Positions 35,100 through 44,759 of a stretch of DNA of 64,000 nucleotides are shown piece by piece. The stretch is taken from NCBI RefSeq assembly GCF_947492645.1, contig NZ_CANLMZ010000006.1, forward strand, positions 558,001-622,000. The letters run 5' to 3'. Numbering within the stretch: position 1 is the first letter of the stretch; the number at the start of each line of letters is the position of its first letter. Both the position numbers and the translations under genes were made by a program. The notes under the pieces were generated by a model that was not told the DNA's origin, ran no database searches, and saw only the letters and a program-made list of their open reading frames with translations. The stretch is from an uncultured Pontibacter sp. (GTDB lineage Bacteria; Bacteroidota; Bacteroidia; Cytophagales; Hymenobacteraceae).

Positions 35100-36263
35100 T
35101 TATTTTTTAAATACCCAAATTGTTTCTCCGAATGTGCTTCTGTACTTATCTAAAGCGGCATGCGCTTCTTCTTCTGTTTCAAAATCCGCTACAGAAACGC
35201 GGTATAATTTGCTTCCACGGCCAGGCTCCAGCACTTTAGCATCGTTAAAGTCTTTTGTCTGTACTTCGTAACGGGCATTTTCAGCGCTTAAATAAGTAGA
35301 GTAACCGCCAGTAATAATATAAAAACGATTGGTCTGCTTATTAATTGTTGTCTTCTCCTTTTCAGGTTCTTCAACCACAGCAACTGGGTTTATTTCGTTT
35401 GTAACAACTTCAGTAGCAACTAGATCTGTTGTTTCCTCTGAAGCATCACTTGCATCCCAATTATAAACCTCATCCTGAAGCAGTTCTTCCTCTATCAACG
35501 TTTCTTCAGCAACTGCCACAGGCTGCTGAGTTGCAGGAAGTATAACTTGATAATTTAGCATCCTTTCTTCTTCCGTAAAAGGAATATAGTCGGGTGCATA
35601 TTTATCAGCTGCTGCCGTAGCTCCTGAGTTAAAGCTTTGGTTGAACAACATAATAGGATTCAGGCTGCTTAGGTTATAATCGGCCTGCAACGACAAGAAG
35701 TATAAAGCTGAAACCGATAGTCCAGTTAAGGCAAGACCAGCCGCCACGTTATAAGCTCTTTTAAGGCGTTTCTTAAACGGCTGTTTTGTTTGTGTCTTCT
35801 CGGGCTGTATTTCCTTTTTCAGAGTGCGCAGCACCGCAGGCTCTTCAAACCTGATTGGCCTGGCTGTTAATTCTGGTAAACCGAAGCTTGCCTCCAGCAT
35901 ATTATCAGACTCCACATACTCAAACTCCAGCCGGCGCTCTGTGTTATACTTAAACACTCCGATATCGTGAAGTATAAATTTGTTATCCTGCTGTAAGGTT
36001 GTTTTAGCGTGGTGTACAAAATCCGCCACCATTTGCTGCGCTTCTTCTTTAGATACATTGTTTCTGAACGCGATCGTGCTTATCAGCAAACCATCGTTTA
36101 AAACAAGTTTCTCGTTAAAAGCAACCTTCTTGGAAGGTGGCAGGAATGAGTGCTTAACCGGATTTATTCGGGCAGACACATAACGTGTAATCAAACCACC
36201 GAACTCGGGAATGATGACACAGTCATGATCATAGAGCAATGACTTTATGTGCTTTTCTACCAT
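35100..36263 (-). CDS. HU-CCDC81 / SPOR domain membrane protein
   Basis: The 387-aa protein starts with two HU-like CCDC81 repeats (about 1-60, SLLYDHDCVIIPEFGGLI; and about 60-125, ending FILHDIGVFKY), followed by a Lys/Arg-rich stretch, one membrane helix (about 172-192, VAAGLALTGLSVSALYFLS), an acidic periplasmic linker and a C-terminal SPOR domain (about 310-387, FYIITGGYSTYLSAENARYE...VSVADFETEEEAHAAL). SPOR domains bind denuded septal peptidoglycan; cytosolic HU-CCDC81 repeats are a Bacteroidota speciality of unknown partner. The gene lies between the barrel-protein gene (6 nt) and exbB (1 nt), implying that the complex is linked to the motor and perhaps to division. Confidence 0.88.
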   Translation of the reverse strand: MVEKHIKSLLYDHDCVIIPEFGGLITRYVSARINPVKHSFLPPSKKVAFNEKLVLNDGLLISTIAFRNNVSKEEAQQMVADFVHHAKTTLQQDNKFILHDIGVFKYNTERRLEFEYVESDNMLEASFGLPELTARPIRFEEPAVLRTLKKEIQPEKTQTKQPFKKRLKRAYNVAAGLALTGLSVSALYFLSLQADYNLSSLNPIMLFNQSFNSGATAAADKYAPDYIPFTEEERMLNYQVILPATQQPVAVAEETLIEEELLQDEVYNWDASDASEETTDLVATEVVTNEINPVAVVEEPEKEKTTINKQTNRFYIITGGYSTYLSAENARYEVQTKDFNDAKVLEPGRGSKLYRVSVADFETEEEAHAALDKYRSTFGETIWVFKK

Positions 36264-36269
36264 AGGCTT

Positions 36270-37952
36270 TTAGAATGAATAGGTAATACCACCTAACACG
36301 TTTATACTTTTACTCGGATAATTTACGAACCGCTCGTATTTCTGCCCAAACAGGTTGTTGGCCATCACAAAAATGGTAAAATTATTCGTGAATTTATAGT
36401 CCGCCTTCAGGTTCAGGTCCACGATCGAATCTGTTTCGCGAAGCACCGTTGTTCCATCAGGGCGAGTAATACGGCCAAATGAACTACCAATATAGTAAAG
36501 TTCTGAATTAAACAGAATCTTATCGTAGAAGTTGTAGGTGGCAAAAACACTCGACATCAGCTCGGGGCGATGAAACGGATGCTCCAAGTCATTTGTGTTA
36601 TACTTGTTATAATCAGCCTTTAATCCGATTCTTAATTCATCAGAATAATTAAAAGAGCCCTCTATATAAAAATTTAAAACATTTGTTACTCCGTCGTCAT
36701 AAAGCAGATCAAATTTGGTAGAATCTGTAACAGAGTTGTTGTAGAAGTATAGGTTTCTAAAGTTCTGGTAGGCAACACGGCCTGTTAGGTGTACATAATT
36801 GGCAATGTTAGCCTGGAAACCAGCGTATACTTCTAATCCTTTGTTAATATCGGCTACCTGTACATTTTGCGCCAACCAAGGATTCTCCTGAGTTAAACCA
36901 TATAAAGTAACTCTTTCTAAACCGCCACCTAAACCTGCGTAGATCTGCAAGTTATCTTTAATTGGCTCTACTGCTAACCTGGCAGTTGGGTATACATTAA
37001 ACTTGCGAGCATCATTGATTGTATCGCCGGTATAGGCAATATTGGCTCCTAAGGTTAACTGTACCGCATTAAACTGGCGCTGGTACTGCGGGTGAACTTT
37101 CACGAAATTGCGGGTTACGCTTTCTTCATCCTTATGCGTAAGAAATGAAAGGTCTGCATCTACTTTAAAAGCAGAAACATCATCAATGCCATACTCGCTG
37201 CGCATGCCTAAAGCTACATTTACCTCCGACTTGTCATAATGGTCTTTGAGGTAAGTGGCTTTCAGGTTAGCATTGTAGAGAAAAGGGGCACCAGAAGTTT
37301 GGTTATGCAGCGTACCTTCAGCAGCTACTCTGTTAAAAAGCTGCTGTATGTTGTCTTTGTCAACCTCCGTTTCCTGGTTAGGTGCATAACCGTAAAAATG
37401 ATACTTATCGCGGCCATAGCTAAGTCTGCCGCCTAGCGTAAGACCTTTAAGGTAGCGCTCTCCGTGCACGCCAATAGAACTGTTGGAGACTGCCGAGTTT
37501 CCTTTATCTACCGGACCACGCGCTGAACTGATGTGGCTAATTTCTGCCCCATAGTCTGTATCCTTGCTGCGCTTGTTATGGAAGTAGCCCTTTAAGTATA
37601 AACTACCATAATTGCCGATACCTGCTTTCAGATAGTTACCATACAGTTTTGTTAGTTCATCCTGCTTTATAGTGAGCACTTTCATCTGCAGATTAATGTC
37701 CTGCGATGGTAAGCGATAATCGACAAAGCGGTAATATACATTCCTGTCTCCTGCCTCTGGTGCCGGTATTCTGAATTTCTCGAAATTACGGGCAGCCTGC
37801 GGCAACTCAATAACACGGTTTTTCTCAACCACAACTTCTGCATCTTCCAGTTTAGCACCTTCGCCCCAGCCTTGGGCCTGCGCCTGGTTCAGGTAGCTAT
37901 AGCCAACGCTTAAAACGATGGCAAGAGAGGCTAATTTTAATTTATTTCTCAT
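36270..37952 (-). CDS. Outer-membrane beta-barrel protein, TonB-dependent-receptor-like
   Basis: The 560-aa product has a signal peptide (about 1-26, ending AQAQG) and then many alternating aromatic/hydrophobic beta strands, ending in VLGGITYSF with the terminal Phe required by the BAM machinery. It lacks an evident plug domain but resembles the barrel of TonB-dependent receptors (NLKADYKFTNNFTIFVMANNL...GQKYERF). It is 42 nt downstream of the TPR-protein gene and 6 nt upstream of the SPOR gene, suggesting that it is the outer-membrane partner of the adjacent motor. Confidence 0.78.
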   Translation of the reverse strand: MRNKLKLASLAIVLSVGYSYLNQAQAQGWGEGAKLEDAEVVVEKNRVIELPQAARNFEKFRIPAPEAGDRNVYYRFVDYRLPSQDINLQMKVLTIKQDELTKLYGNYLKAGIGNYGSLYLKGYFHNKRSKDTDYGAEISHISSARGPVDKGNSAVSNSSIGVHGERYLKGLTLGGRLSYGRDKYHFYGYAPNQETEVDKDNIQQLFNRVAAEGTLHNQTSGAPFLYNANLKATYLKDHYDKSEVNVALGMRSEYGIDDVSAFKVDADLSFLTHKDEESVTRNFVKVHPQYQRQFNAVQLTLGANIAYTGDTINDARKFNVYPTARLAVEPIKDNLQIYAGLGGGLERVTLYGLTQENPWLAQNVQVADINKGLEVYAGFQANIANYVHLTGRVAYQNFRNLYFYNNSVTDSTKFDLLYDDGVTNVLNFYIEGSFNYSDELRIGLKADYNKYNTNDLEHPFHRPELMSSVFATYNFYDKILFNSELYYIGSSFGRITRPDGTTVLRETDSIVDLNLKADYKFTNNFTIFVMANNLFGQKYERFVNYPSKSINVLGGITYSF

Positions 37953-37994
37953 TTTGATGATTCTGTTCTTGATAATCTGACTAGGACGAACTGT

Positions 37995-40900
37995 TTACTG
38001 CTGGCCTGTAGTATCTGCCGGTGTCTGCTTTGGCTGCTGCCCTTGGGTGCTACGACCTTCCAGCTTTGCTAGCTTCTGCTTCGCCTCTTCCACGATCTCC
38101 TGGTTTGGCGCGTTCTCTATAATAGAGTTAAGCGTAGATGTTGCCTGGAATATCTCGTTTTGTGCAGCATAGTTATCTGCTATAAGTATAAACGTTTTAC
38201 CTAACCAGTAATCGTAGTTGGCAAACTTGGTGTTAAAGTCAAAGGCCACATCAAGCGACTCCTTATACTTCTTCTGCTTATACAAGATCTCCGCTACCAG
38301 GTACTGTGCCTCTGCCCCATTCACATCAGAAGCCTCCTTGGCGGTTTCCCGGAGTTCAGTTAATGCCTGCTCCATATTACCCTGGCCGTAAGTTGATTTA
38401 CCTCTGTAAAGTAAAGCAGAATTGTAAGCATTTAGTGAAGCATTGCCCTGGCTTATCAACTCACCCGCTACCCGCTTGCTTGCGGCATAGTCATTGGTGC
38501 GGTAGTAGCTTTGCATCAATCCTGTAAGCGCGGTCTGTTGTTCTTTTCGGTTTGTGGCCAGGTCTCTCAGGCGGCCATAGTACTTGATAGCCTCCGGATA
38601 ATTTTTAGCTTCAAACTCTAAGTCAGCAACACGCTGGATGGCACGGTTCACGAATTCGGATTTATTTTCGGTAACCACCTCCTTCATTCGCTGCAGTCCT
38701 TCCTGCATTCTGTTCAGGCGCAGGTAAGAGTCTGCCAGGAAATAGCGGGCATCAGAAGCAAAGGAACTTTTAGGATACTGCACTATAAACTTCTCGAACT
38801 TAGGAAGTGCCTGTTCGTAGTTCTGAGCAAAGTATAAGTTCTTAGCTGAGTTGAATTCTATACTTTCTAGGGCATCGCTTTCTGGGTTTGCAGATTTATA
38901 CTTGTCCAGGTAAGCATCAAATTCATTTGTGCGATTTTCCGCGCCCAATACTTCCTGTAAACTGTATAGTGCACCACTTGCTACCTTAGAGTTTGGAAAC
39001 TCATTTAGTACACGTTGCTGGTCTGCGATGGCCAGGTTGTTTTGACCCAGGTTGGAATATGCTATACCTCTTTTTTGCAAGGCATTAGGTACTAAACGGC
39101 TGGTAGGCATATTATCGATAAGCGCCGTAAAGCCGCTTACAGCTGCCTTGTAGTTGCCACCCTCAAAATCAATTATGGCACGCTGGTACTGCGCATCGTC
39201 CACGTAACGCGACTGCGGATACTTTGTAATTACCTCTTGTAAAGCTTGAGCTGCTCTATCGTTACGACCTGCAATACTGTTTATTACACCTTTCTGAAAC
39301 AAAGCGTAATCACGATCAGGCGAACTAGAAGAAAGTACTCGCTCATACAAGCTAAGTGCTTCGTTATAGTTTTTGCTTACGTAGTAAGTATCTGCCAGGC
39401 GTAAAGTAGCATCGTTGTAATTTGGGTTGCTAGGCTTGATGGCATCCAGATAAGCCTTGAAATGCGTCATTGCCTTGTCGTACTGCTTCGTGTTGTAGTA
39501 CGCGTAGCCAATGCCGTAGCGGGACTTTGTATAGTAATCTTCTTTAGCGTTTTGAGTTGTACGGAAAACTGCGCCGTAACTGTTGATCGCATCGTTATAA
39601 CGCTGCCCAATAGAATACGCTTCTCCTTTAACAAAATGACTGGCAGCAGTTACTTCTTTATCATAAGGGTACTGCAGCGATTTGTCCAGCATTGCTACTG
39701 CAGCAGGAAACTTAGCATCGTTAAACAGATTTACAGCGTGATGGTACGTTACCCGCTGATAGGTTTGAAGTATACGCCAGCTTTTTTTCTCCAGGCTTTC
39801 GATATGTCGGATAGCATCTGCGTAATTGTTAGAGCCAAAGTATGATTCGCTCAACAGTTTATCTGCTTCTTCGGCCTGAGAGGAGTTAGGATAGTTTTTG
39901 TTGAAGTCAGCTAAAGAATTGATAACCTCCCTAAAGTTGCCAAGCTCATAACTTACCTGCGCATATTTAAGCGTCGCAGCTTCGGTTACATCCTTGTCAT
40001 GATCATTTTTTCGAGCCTGGTCAAAAGCAGTTAAAGCAAATTGTTTGTTGTTTTCTTTTAAGTAGCTTAAACCTAAGTAATAAGCCGCGTTTTGCCCAAG
40101 TGCATCCTTTTTAAGCGCTACTGCCTTAAAATTGACAATGGCAGCTTTAAAATTATTGTTTTTGTAATCTGTAAAAGCAAATTTGTACTGTACAACCGGG
40201 TCTAATGTCTTTTTGCCTTCTTCATACTGGTTAAAGTATTTGTCTGCTGTTCTGTAATCAGCTTTCTGGTAGTAAGCGTCGCCAACTAGTAAGGCAATTT
40301 CATCAGCCTGTTGTACAGCGGGTTTCATTGCCAGGGCAGCCTCACCGTAGCGGATAACCTCATACACATCATTCTCTTTATAAAGAATCTCTGTGATCAT
40401 GTAAGGCACAATTCTGGCATAGGCTTCGTTTTTCTCAGCTACCTTTAAATCTGCTTTAGCTGCTGCATAGTCGCCTTTACGGTAAGAAATATAACCGGCA
40501 TAGTAACTCGAGGCATAGGCAAAGCGGTGTTCATCTTCCCTAAAGCCGGTTGTTTTGTTTTTGTCAAACCAGATTTTAGCGTTATCAAAGTCTTTGGTGG
40601 CAAAGTATGAATAACCAAGCTTGAACTCCAGTTCTTTATTCTGCTTTAAACTAAGCAGGTGCGTTGGTGCCAGTTGCAGCAACTCTGCGGCACGCTTATA
40701 GTTCTTCTGCTCAAAATAGTATAAACCCAGTTCGTAGTTTGCCAGCGCCGTTTTAGGGTGCGTCGGGTAGTTTCGTACAAAGTTTAAGATTAACTGCTCT
40801 GCATCTGGGTGCAGCAAGTATAAACCGCTTAGTGCGTAGTAATATTGGGCATCAGCAGTTTTCGCGTTATCGCCTATCATGGCAATATACTTCCGGAAGG

Positions 40901-41057
40901 CCTCCTGTGCTGCGCCATACTTTGCACGGTCGAAAAGCTCCACGCCTTCATGAAAATATCTCTCTTCGGAAGTAAACGCCTGCGAGTGCTGCGCCACTAC
41001 CACATGAGAGCCGCCGGCCAAAACGGATGCTAGCGCAACTTTGTAAGCAAATTTCAT
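37995..41057 (-). CDS. Large periplasmic TPR-repeat protein
   Basis: From the preferred ATG at 41057 (MKFAYKVALASVLAGG, a clear signal peptide) the protein has 1020 residues; an ATG 18 bases upstream is also possible. Nearly the entire mature length consists of about 25-28 tetratricopeptide-type repeats, with the usual A/G/Y pattern (AAQALQEVITKYPQSRYVDDAQYQRA, 'AYSNLGQNNLAIADQQRVL', 'FEKFIVQYPKSSFASDARYFLA'). Repeats with 'YPxSxxAxxA' are of the YbgF/CpoB and BamD kind. The C-terminus is Gln-rich. It heads the cluster with the barrel, SPOR and ExbB-ExbD-TonB genes and is probably its periplasmic scaffold. Confidence 0.85.
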   Translation of the reverse strand: MKFAYKVALASVLAGGSHVVVAQHSQAFTSEERYFHEGVELFDRAKYGAAQEAFRKYIAMIGDNAKTADAQYYYALSGLYLLHPDAEQLILNFVRNYPTHPKTALANYELGLYYFEQKNYKRAAELLQLAPTHLLSLKQNKELEFKLGYSYFATKDFDNAKIWFDKNKTTGFREDEHRFAYASSYYAGYISYRKGDYAAAKADLKVAEKNEAYARIVPYMITEILYKENDVYEVIRYGEAALAMKPAVQQADEIALLVGDAYYQKADYRTADKYFNQYEEGKKTLDPVVQYKFAFTDYKNNNFKAAIVNFKAVALKKDALGQNAAYYLGLSYLKENNKQFALTAFDQARKNDHDKDVTEAATLKYAQVSYELGNFREVINSLADFNKNYPNSSQAEEADKLLSESYFGSNNYADAIRHIESLEKKSWRILQTYQRVTYHHAVNLFNDAKFPAAVAMLDKSLQYPYDKEVTAASHFVKGEAYSIGQRYNDAINSYGAVFRTTQNAKEDYYTKSRYGIGYAYYNTKQYDKAMTHFKAYLDAIKPSNPNYNDATLRLADTYYVSKNYNEALSLYERVLSSSSPDRDYALFQKGVINSIAGRNDRAAQALQEVITKYPQSRYVDDAQYQRAIIDFEGGNYKAAVSGFTALIDNMPTSRLVPNALQKRGIAYSNLGQNNLAIADQQRVLNEFPNSKVASGALYSLQEVLGAENRTNEFDAYLDKYKSANPESDALESIEFNSAKNLYFAQNYEQALPKFEKFIVQYPKSSFASDARYFLADSYLRLNRMQEGLQRMKEVVTENKSEFVNRAIQRVADLEFEAKNYPEAIKYYGRLRDLATNRKEQQTALTGLMQSYYRTNDYAASKRVAGELISQGNASLNAYNSALLYRGKSTYGQGNMEQALTELRETAKEASDVNGAEAQYLVAEILYKQKKYKESLDVAFDFNTKFANYDYWLGKTFILIADNYAAQNEIFQATSTLNSIIENAPNQEIVEEAKQKLAKLEGRSTQGQQPKQTPADTTGQQ

Positions 41058-41289
41058 ATGTTTTTTATTACCCATCGGGATAATTTGGTTTGGTCGTTGA
41101 TGTATACTCTTACTATAGGTAAAAACTGGGTTTAATCAGTATATGCCATTCTCAAAGTTACTAAAAAAATAGCAGGGCAAGCTGCCTTTAACGCATTTCT
41201 TGAAAAGTAGTTTGGCAGCGTTTATAGTATAATAACTATAGAATGTAGCAAAGTATAAAATATTGTGTGCCTTGCTGCAAATTTGAAAA

Positions 41290-42336
41290 TTATGAGGCCA
41301 ATGCCCTGGGCACCGGGTGCAATACTTTAAAAACAAGTTCTCGCAAGATGTCGGCTTCAGCCATATCTCCCCCTGTTATACCCTTCACCTGTAAGTCTGC
41401 CACCCTCACAAAATGAATAATATCAACACAGCGCTGCGCCGGAAATACACGCATAGCCTGCATGTAGTCTTTTAGCTTCCAGGCTTGGTTGCCCAGGCTT
41501 TTCTTTAAACCCGCTTCCGATTTGTCTGCCTGCGTGTGCAGCGTCAGTAATTTCGTGAAGAAGTTAAACAACATGGAGAGGTTCGGGATGAGCGGGTTGT
41601 TTTTTGGGTTTGATTCAAAGTAATGTATAATGCGGTTGGCCTTAAGAGCATCGCGTGCTATCAAAGCGGCCTGTAGTTCAAAAACATTATACTCTTTGCT
41701 GATGCCAACATTTTCCTGCACAACACTTTCATCCAGGGTAGCACCAGGCTTCAGGTTTAGCAGCAATTTGTCTATCTCATTTGCTAACCTGGACAGGTCA
41801 GCACCAATATACTCGCTCAGTAACTGCACCGCCTGTGGCGTGGCTCTAATGTTTTTCTGCTTTAAATAACTCGTTACCCATGCCGGAACCTGATTGTCGT
41901 ACAGTTTTTTGGTTGTAAGCAGTATTGCATGCTTGCTTATAGCTTTTGCTAAGGCTTTGCGTCCATCCAGCGTTTTGTGCTTATAGCAAAATACAAGTAT
42001 GGTAGAGGGAAGAGGTTTCTGCAGATAAGCTTCCAGTTGCTTCATTCCTTCTTCCTTTTCAATATCATGTATGCTTTGAGCTTCTTTCACTATTACTACA
42101 GACCTATCCGACATCATCGGGAATCGCTTGGCTTGCAACAATACTGTAGATACATCTACATCTTTACCGTAAATTACTACCTGGTTAAAGCCTTTTTCGT
42201 GCTCCTGTAAAGCATTTTGTTCTATATAGTCTGCAATAGTATCGATATAGAAAGACTCTTCGCCCTGCAGAAAGTATACTGGGGCGAATTGCTTTTGCTT
42301 TAATTGCTCTAAAATGCTCTCGGGGGTATGCGACAT
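41290..42336 (-). CDS. holA: DNA polymerase III delta subunit
   Basis: A 348-aa HolA-type AAA+ clamp-loader subunit: N-terminal QKQFAPVYFLQGEESFYID (degenerate P-loop region), 'LVFCYKHKTLDGRKALAKA', 'AVQLLSEYIGADLSRLANEIDKLLL' and a C-terminal helical domain. It opens the beta clamp during loading. It has its own short upstream region with no obvious promoter box. Confidence 0.92.
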   Translation of the reverse strand: MSHTPESILEQLKQKQFAPVYFLQGEESFYIDTIADYIEQNALQEHEKGFNQVVIYGKDVDVSTVLLQAKRFPMMSDRSVVIVKEAQSIHDIEKEEGMKQLEAYLQKPLPSTILVFCYKHKTLDGRKALAKAISKHAILLTTKKLYDNQVPAWVTSYLKQKNIRATPQAVQLLSEYIGADLSRLANEIDKLLLNLKPGATLDESVVQENVGISKEYNVFELQAALIARDALKANRIIHYFESNPKNNPLIPNLSMLFNFFTKLLTLHTQADKSEAGLKKSLGNQAWKLKDYMQAMRVFPAQRCVDIIHFVRVADLQVKGITGGDMAEADILRELVFKVLHPVPRALAS

Positions 42337-42460
42337 GAGTTTATACTTAGGTATTTTGATTTACAGTTGAGATTTAGCCCTACTACTACAAATTTAAAGC
42401 ATCAGGAATAAAATAAAAGCCTTAGTTTATTTTAAACTCTGTCGCTGATGCAACTAGATT

Positions 42461-42916
42461 TTATACTTGAGGTATTATATTTCGCATTACCAACCGTGGG
42501 CTTCCGTCCAGGTAATAATCAGGGTCCGTAAACTCGGTACGGAAACCTAGCTTTCCATATAGTTTGATGGCCGATGCATTTTCAGGATGTACTGTTAAGT
42601 AAACCGCATTTGCACCTCTTCCTTTTACATCGTTCATCAAAGTATGCATTAGTGCCTCCCCTATGCCTTTGCCACGATATTCTGGGAGCACCCCCAAAGA
42701 CAGAAACCAGGCTGTAGTATCAGCAACATTATAACTGCCCAGCACATAACCGGCTACTGCTTCATTAAGCACAGCTACTTTAAACAAATGTCCGGACACA
42801 TCTAAGAATTGCCTTAAAACAAACATCGGGTAAGCGTCTTCCTTAAAAAGCGCCTCATCTATATGTTTAACTTGCCGTAAATCCTGAACTGTTGCTGTTC
42901 TGATATGCAGTTGCAT
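42461..42916 (-). CDS. GNAT-family N-acetyltransferase (RimI-like)
   Basis: The 151-aa acetyltransferase has the acetyl-CoA loop LGVLPEYRGKGIGEALM (R/Q-x-x-G-x-G/A at about 80-86), followed by VYLTVHPENASAIKLYGKLGFR, the RimI-type motif with conserved Asn and Tyr. RimI acetylates ribosomal protein S18, but the GNAT family is broad and this assignment stays at family level. It is divergent from tyrS. Confidence 0.85.
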   Translation of the reverse strand: MQLHIRTATVQDLRQVKHIDEALFKEDAYPMFVLRQFLDVSGHLFKVAVLNEAVAGYVLGSYNVADTTAWFLSLGVLPEYRGKGIGEALMHTLMNDVKGRGANAVYLTVHPENASAIKLYGKLGFRTEFTDPDYYLDGSPRLVMRNIIPQV

Positions 42917-43047
42917 AAATTTGATTTATAAAAGACTCCTTTGGGCAAAGGTAAAGTATACTTACCTAATGTAGTCTATAGTGCGAAACAACTCTGGTAT
43001 TACGTTGATTTGCCAATTGCTTCAGATAAACTGCCAACTCTTTTTTA

Positions 43048-43055
43048 TATTTGCC
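43048..43055 (+). promoter_or_regulatory. Candidate -7 box (TATATTTG) for tyrS
   Basis: A TAnnTTTG match about 25 nt upstream of the tyrS ATG. No TTG is found at the best -33 distance. Confidence 0.5.
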
Positions 43056-43078
43056 TTGAACAGACGAAACAGCAGTAA

Positions 43079-44383
43079 ATGAACCTTATTGACGAATTAA
43101 GATGGAGAGGCATGCTCCACGATTTCATGCCCGGTACTGAAGAGCAGCTAGCTTCTGGCATGACAACTGGCTATATCGGATTCGACCCAACGGCCAGCTC
43201 TTTACATATAGGCAACCTGGCAACCATAATGCTTTTGGTGCACCTACAGCGCGCAGGCCACAAGCCGGTAGCATTGGTTGGTGGTGCAACCGGTATGATC
43301 GGTGACCCTTCAGGTAAGTCAGCAGAACGTAATTTGCTTGATGAGGAGACTTTGCGTGCCAACCAGGAAGGGATTAAGAAGCAGTTAGAGAAATTCCTGG
43401 ATTTTAACAGCGGTGCAAACTCTGCTGAGATAGTAAATAACTACGATTGGTTTAAGGAGTTCAGTTTCCTTGGCTTTTTGCGTGAGGTGGGCAAACATCT
43501 TACTGTAAATTACATGATGGCCAAAGACTCTGTTAAGAAACGCATCAGCGCTGACGAAGAAGGCGACCGTGCAGAAGGGTTATCTTTTACGGAGTTCTCA
43601 TACCAGTTGATACAAGGGTATGACTTTTACCATTTATATAAAAACAAAGGCGTAAGGCTGCAGATGGGTGCTTCGGATCAGTGGGGAAATATTACCACCG
43701 GCACCGAATTGATACGCCGAATAGATGGTGGCAAAGCCTTTGCTTTGGTAGGCAAACTTGTGACCAAAGCAGATGGTACGAAGTTCGGAAAATCTGAGGG
43801 TGGCAACATCTGGCTAAACGCTGAACTTACTTCTCCATACAAGTTCTACCAGTTCTGGCTTAACTTATCGGATGAAGAAGCGGAGAAGCTCATAAAGGTT
43901 TATACTTTGCTTCCGGAAGATGAAATTGCACGATTGACAGAAGAGCACAAACAAGCCCCTCATTTAAGGGTTTTACAGAAAGCATTAGCTAAAGATGTTA
44001 CAATTCGTGTACATTCTGAAGTAGATTACCTGGCAGCCACAGAAGCATCAGAAATTTTATTTGGCAAAGGTGATTTTAATACCCTGAAAGGCTTGAAAGA
44101 GGAGGTTTTGCTCTCGGTGTTTGAAGGTGTTCCTCAAATTGAAATCACGAAAGAAAGCTTTGAAACAGCAGGTACTGTTACAGATTTGCTATCAGACATC
44201 ACAGGCGGACAAATCTTTGATTCGAAAGGAGAAGCTAAGCGAATGATCAAGAACGGTGGGGTAAGTATAAACCGCCAGAAGGTTGCCGGGGCTGATGACG
44301 CTGTAACTTATGAATTGCTACAGGAAAAGCACCTGGTAGTGCAGAAAGGAAAGAAGAACTATTACTTAATAACAGTTAAGTAA
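43079..44383 (+). CDS. tyrS: Tyrosyl-tRNA synthetase
   Basis: The 434-aa class I synthetase has [16 protein letters not shown] (HIGH motif HIGN at about 42-45), the tyrosine pocket [26 protein letters not shown], the KMSKS-equivalent [11 protein letters not shown], and a C-terminal S4 RNA-binding domain ([13 protein letters not shown]). It charges tRNA-Tyr. Convergent with the histone-like gene; a 19-bp hairpin follows it. Confidence 0.98.
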   Translation: MNLIDELRWRGMLHDFMPGTEEQLASGMTTGYIGFDPTASSLHIGNLATIMLLVHLQRAGHKPVALVGGATGMIGDPSGKSAERNLLDEETLRANQEGIKKQLEKFLDFNSGANSAEIVNNYDWFKEFSFLGFLREVGKHLTVNYMMAKDSVKKRISADEEGDRAEGLSFTEFSYQLIQGYDFYHLYKNKGVRLQMGASDQWGNITTGTELIRRIDGGKAFALVGKLVTKADGTKFGKSEGGNIWLNAELTSPYKFYQFWLNLSDEEAEKLIKVYTLLPEDEIARLTEEHKQAPHLRVLQKALAKDVTIRVHSEVDYLAATEASEILFGKGDFNTLKGLKEEVLLSVFEGVPQIEITKESFETAGTVTDLLSDITGGQIFDSKGEAKRMIKNGGVSINRQKVAGADDAVTYELLQEKHLVVQKGKKNYYLITVK

Positions 44384-44401
44384 TTGATTTTAAATTTGTT
44401 G

Positions 44402-44443
44402 CAAATAAAAAAGGTGGCCTTTTCAGGTCACCTTTTTTATTTG
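44402..44443. terminator. Bidirectional terminator between tyrS and the histone-like gene
   Basis: A 19-bp stem (arms 44402-44420 and 44425-44443, one G-T position) with a 4-nt loop. Runs of six A and six T on either arm give a U tract in both directions. Confidence 0.85.
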
Positions 44444-44461
44444 GATAAGCTTGTTTGAAAC

Positions 44462-44653
44462 TTATTTCTTCTCAGCAGCGCTGTTTTTTGCGTCCTGAAC
44501 CTCCTTACGGATGTCCTGAGCCATGTTCTTAAGATCCTGCATACCTTTACGTACACGAGTACCTGCAGCAGCGTTACCTTTATCGTAGAACTTTTCGAAA
44601 TCAGATTCCAACGACATTACTAGGTCTCTCAGTTTGCTAAAGTTGTTGTTCAT
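44462..44653 (-). CDS. Histone H1-like (Hc1-type) small basic protein
   Basis: The 63-aa protein is highly charged and helical (MNNNFSKLRDLVMSLESDF, then GTRVRKGMQDLKNMAQDIRKE). This matches the short Hc1-like 'histone H1' proteins common in Bacteroidota, proposed to bind DNA. It has neither signal peptide nor membrane segment. It lies 106 nt downstream of the acyltransferase gene on the same strand and shares a terminator with tyrS. DNA binding itself is not shown by the sequence. Confidence 0.82.
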   Translation of the reverse strand: MNNNFSKLRDLVMSLESDFEKFYDKGNAAAGTRVRKGMQDLKNMAQDIRKEVQDAKNSAAEKK

Positions 44654-44759
44654 TAGAGCTATTTGTTATAGTGAAACATTTGTTTTTACTGCTCTAATAT
44701 ACACATTTGTTACAAACAAGCAAAAATTAGCAAATTTTAATATATGCCTTTGGAGCAAG

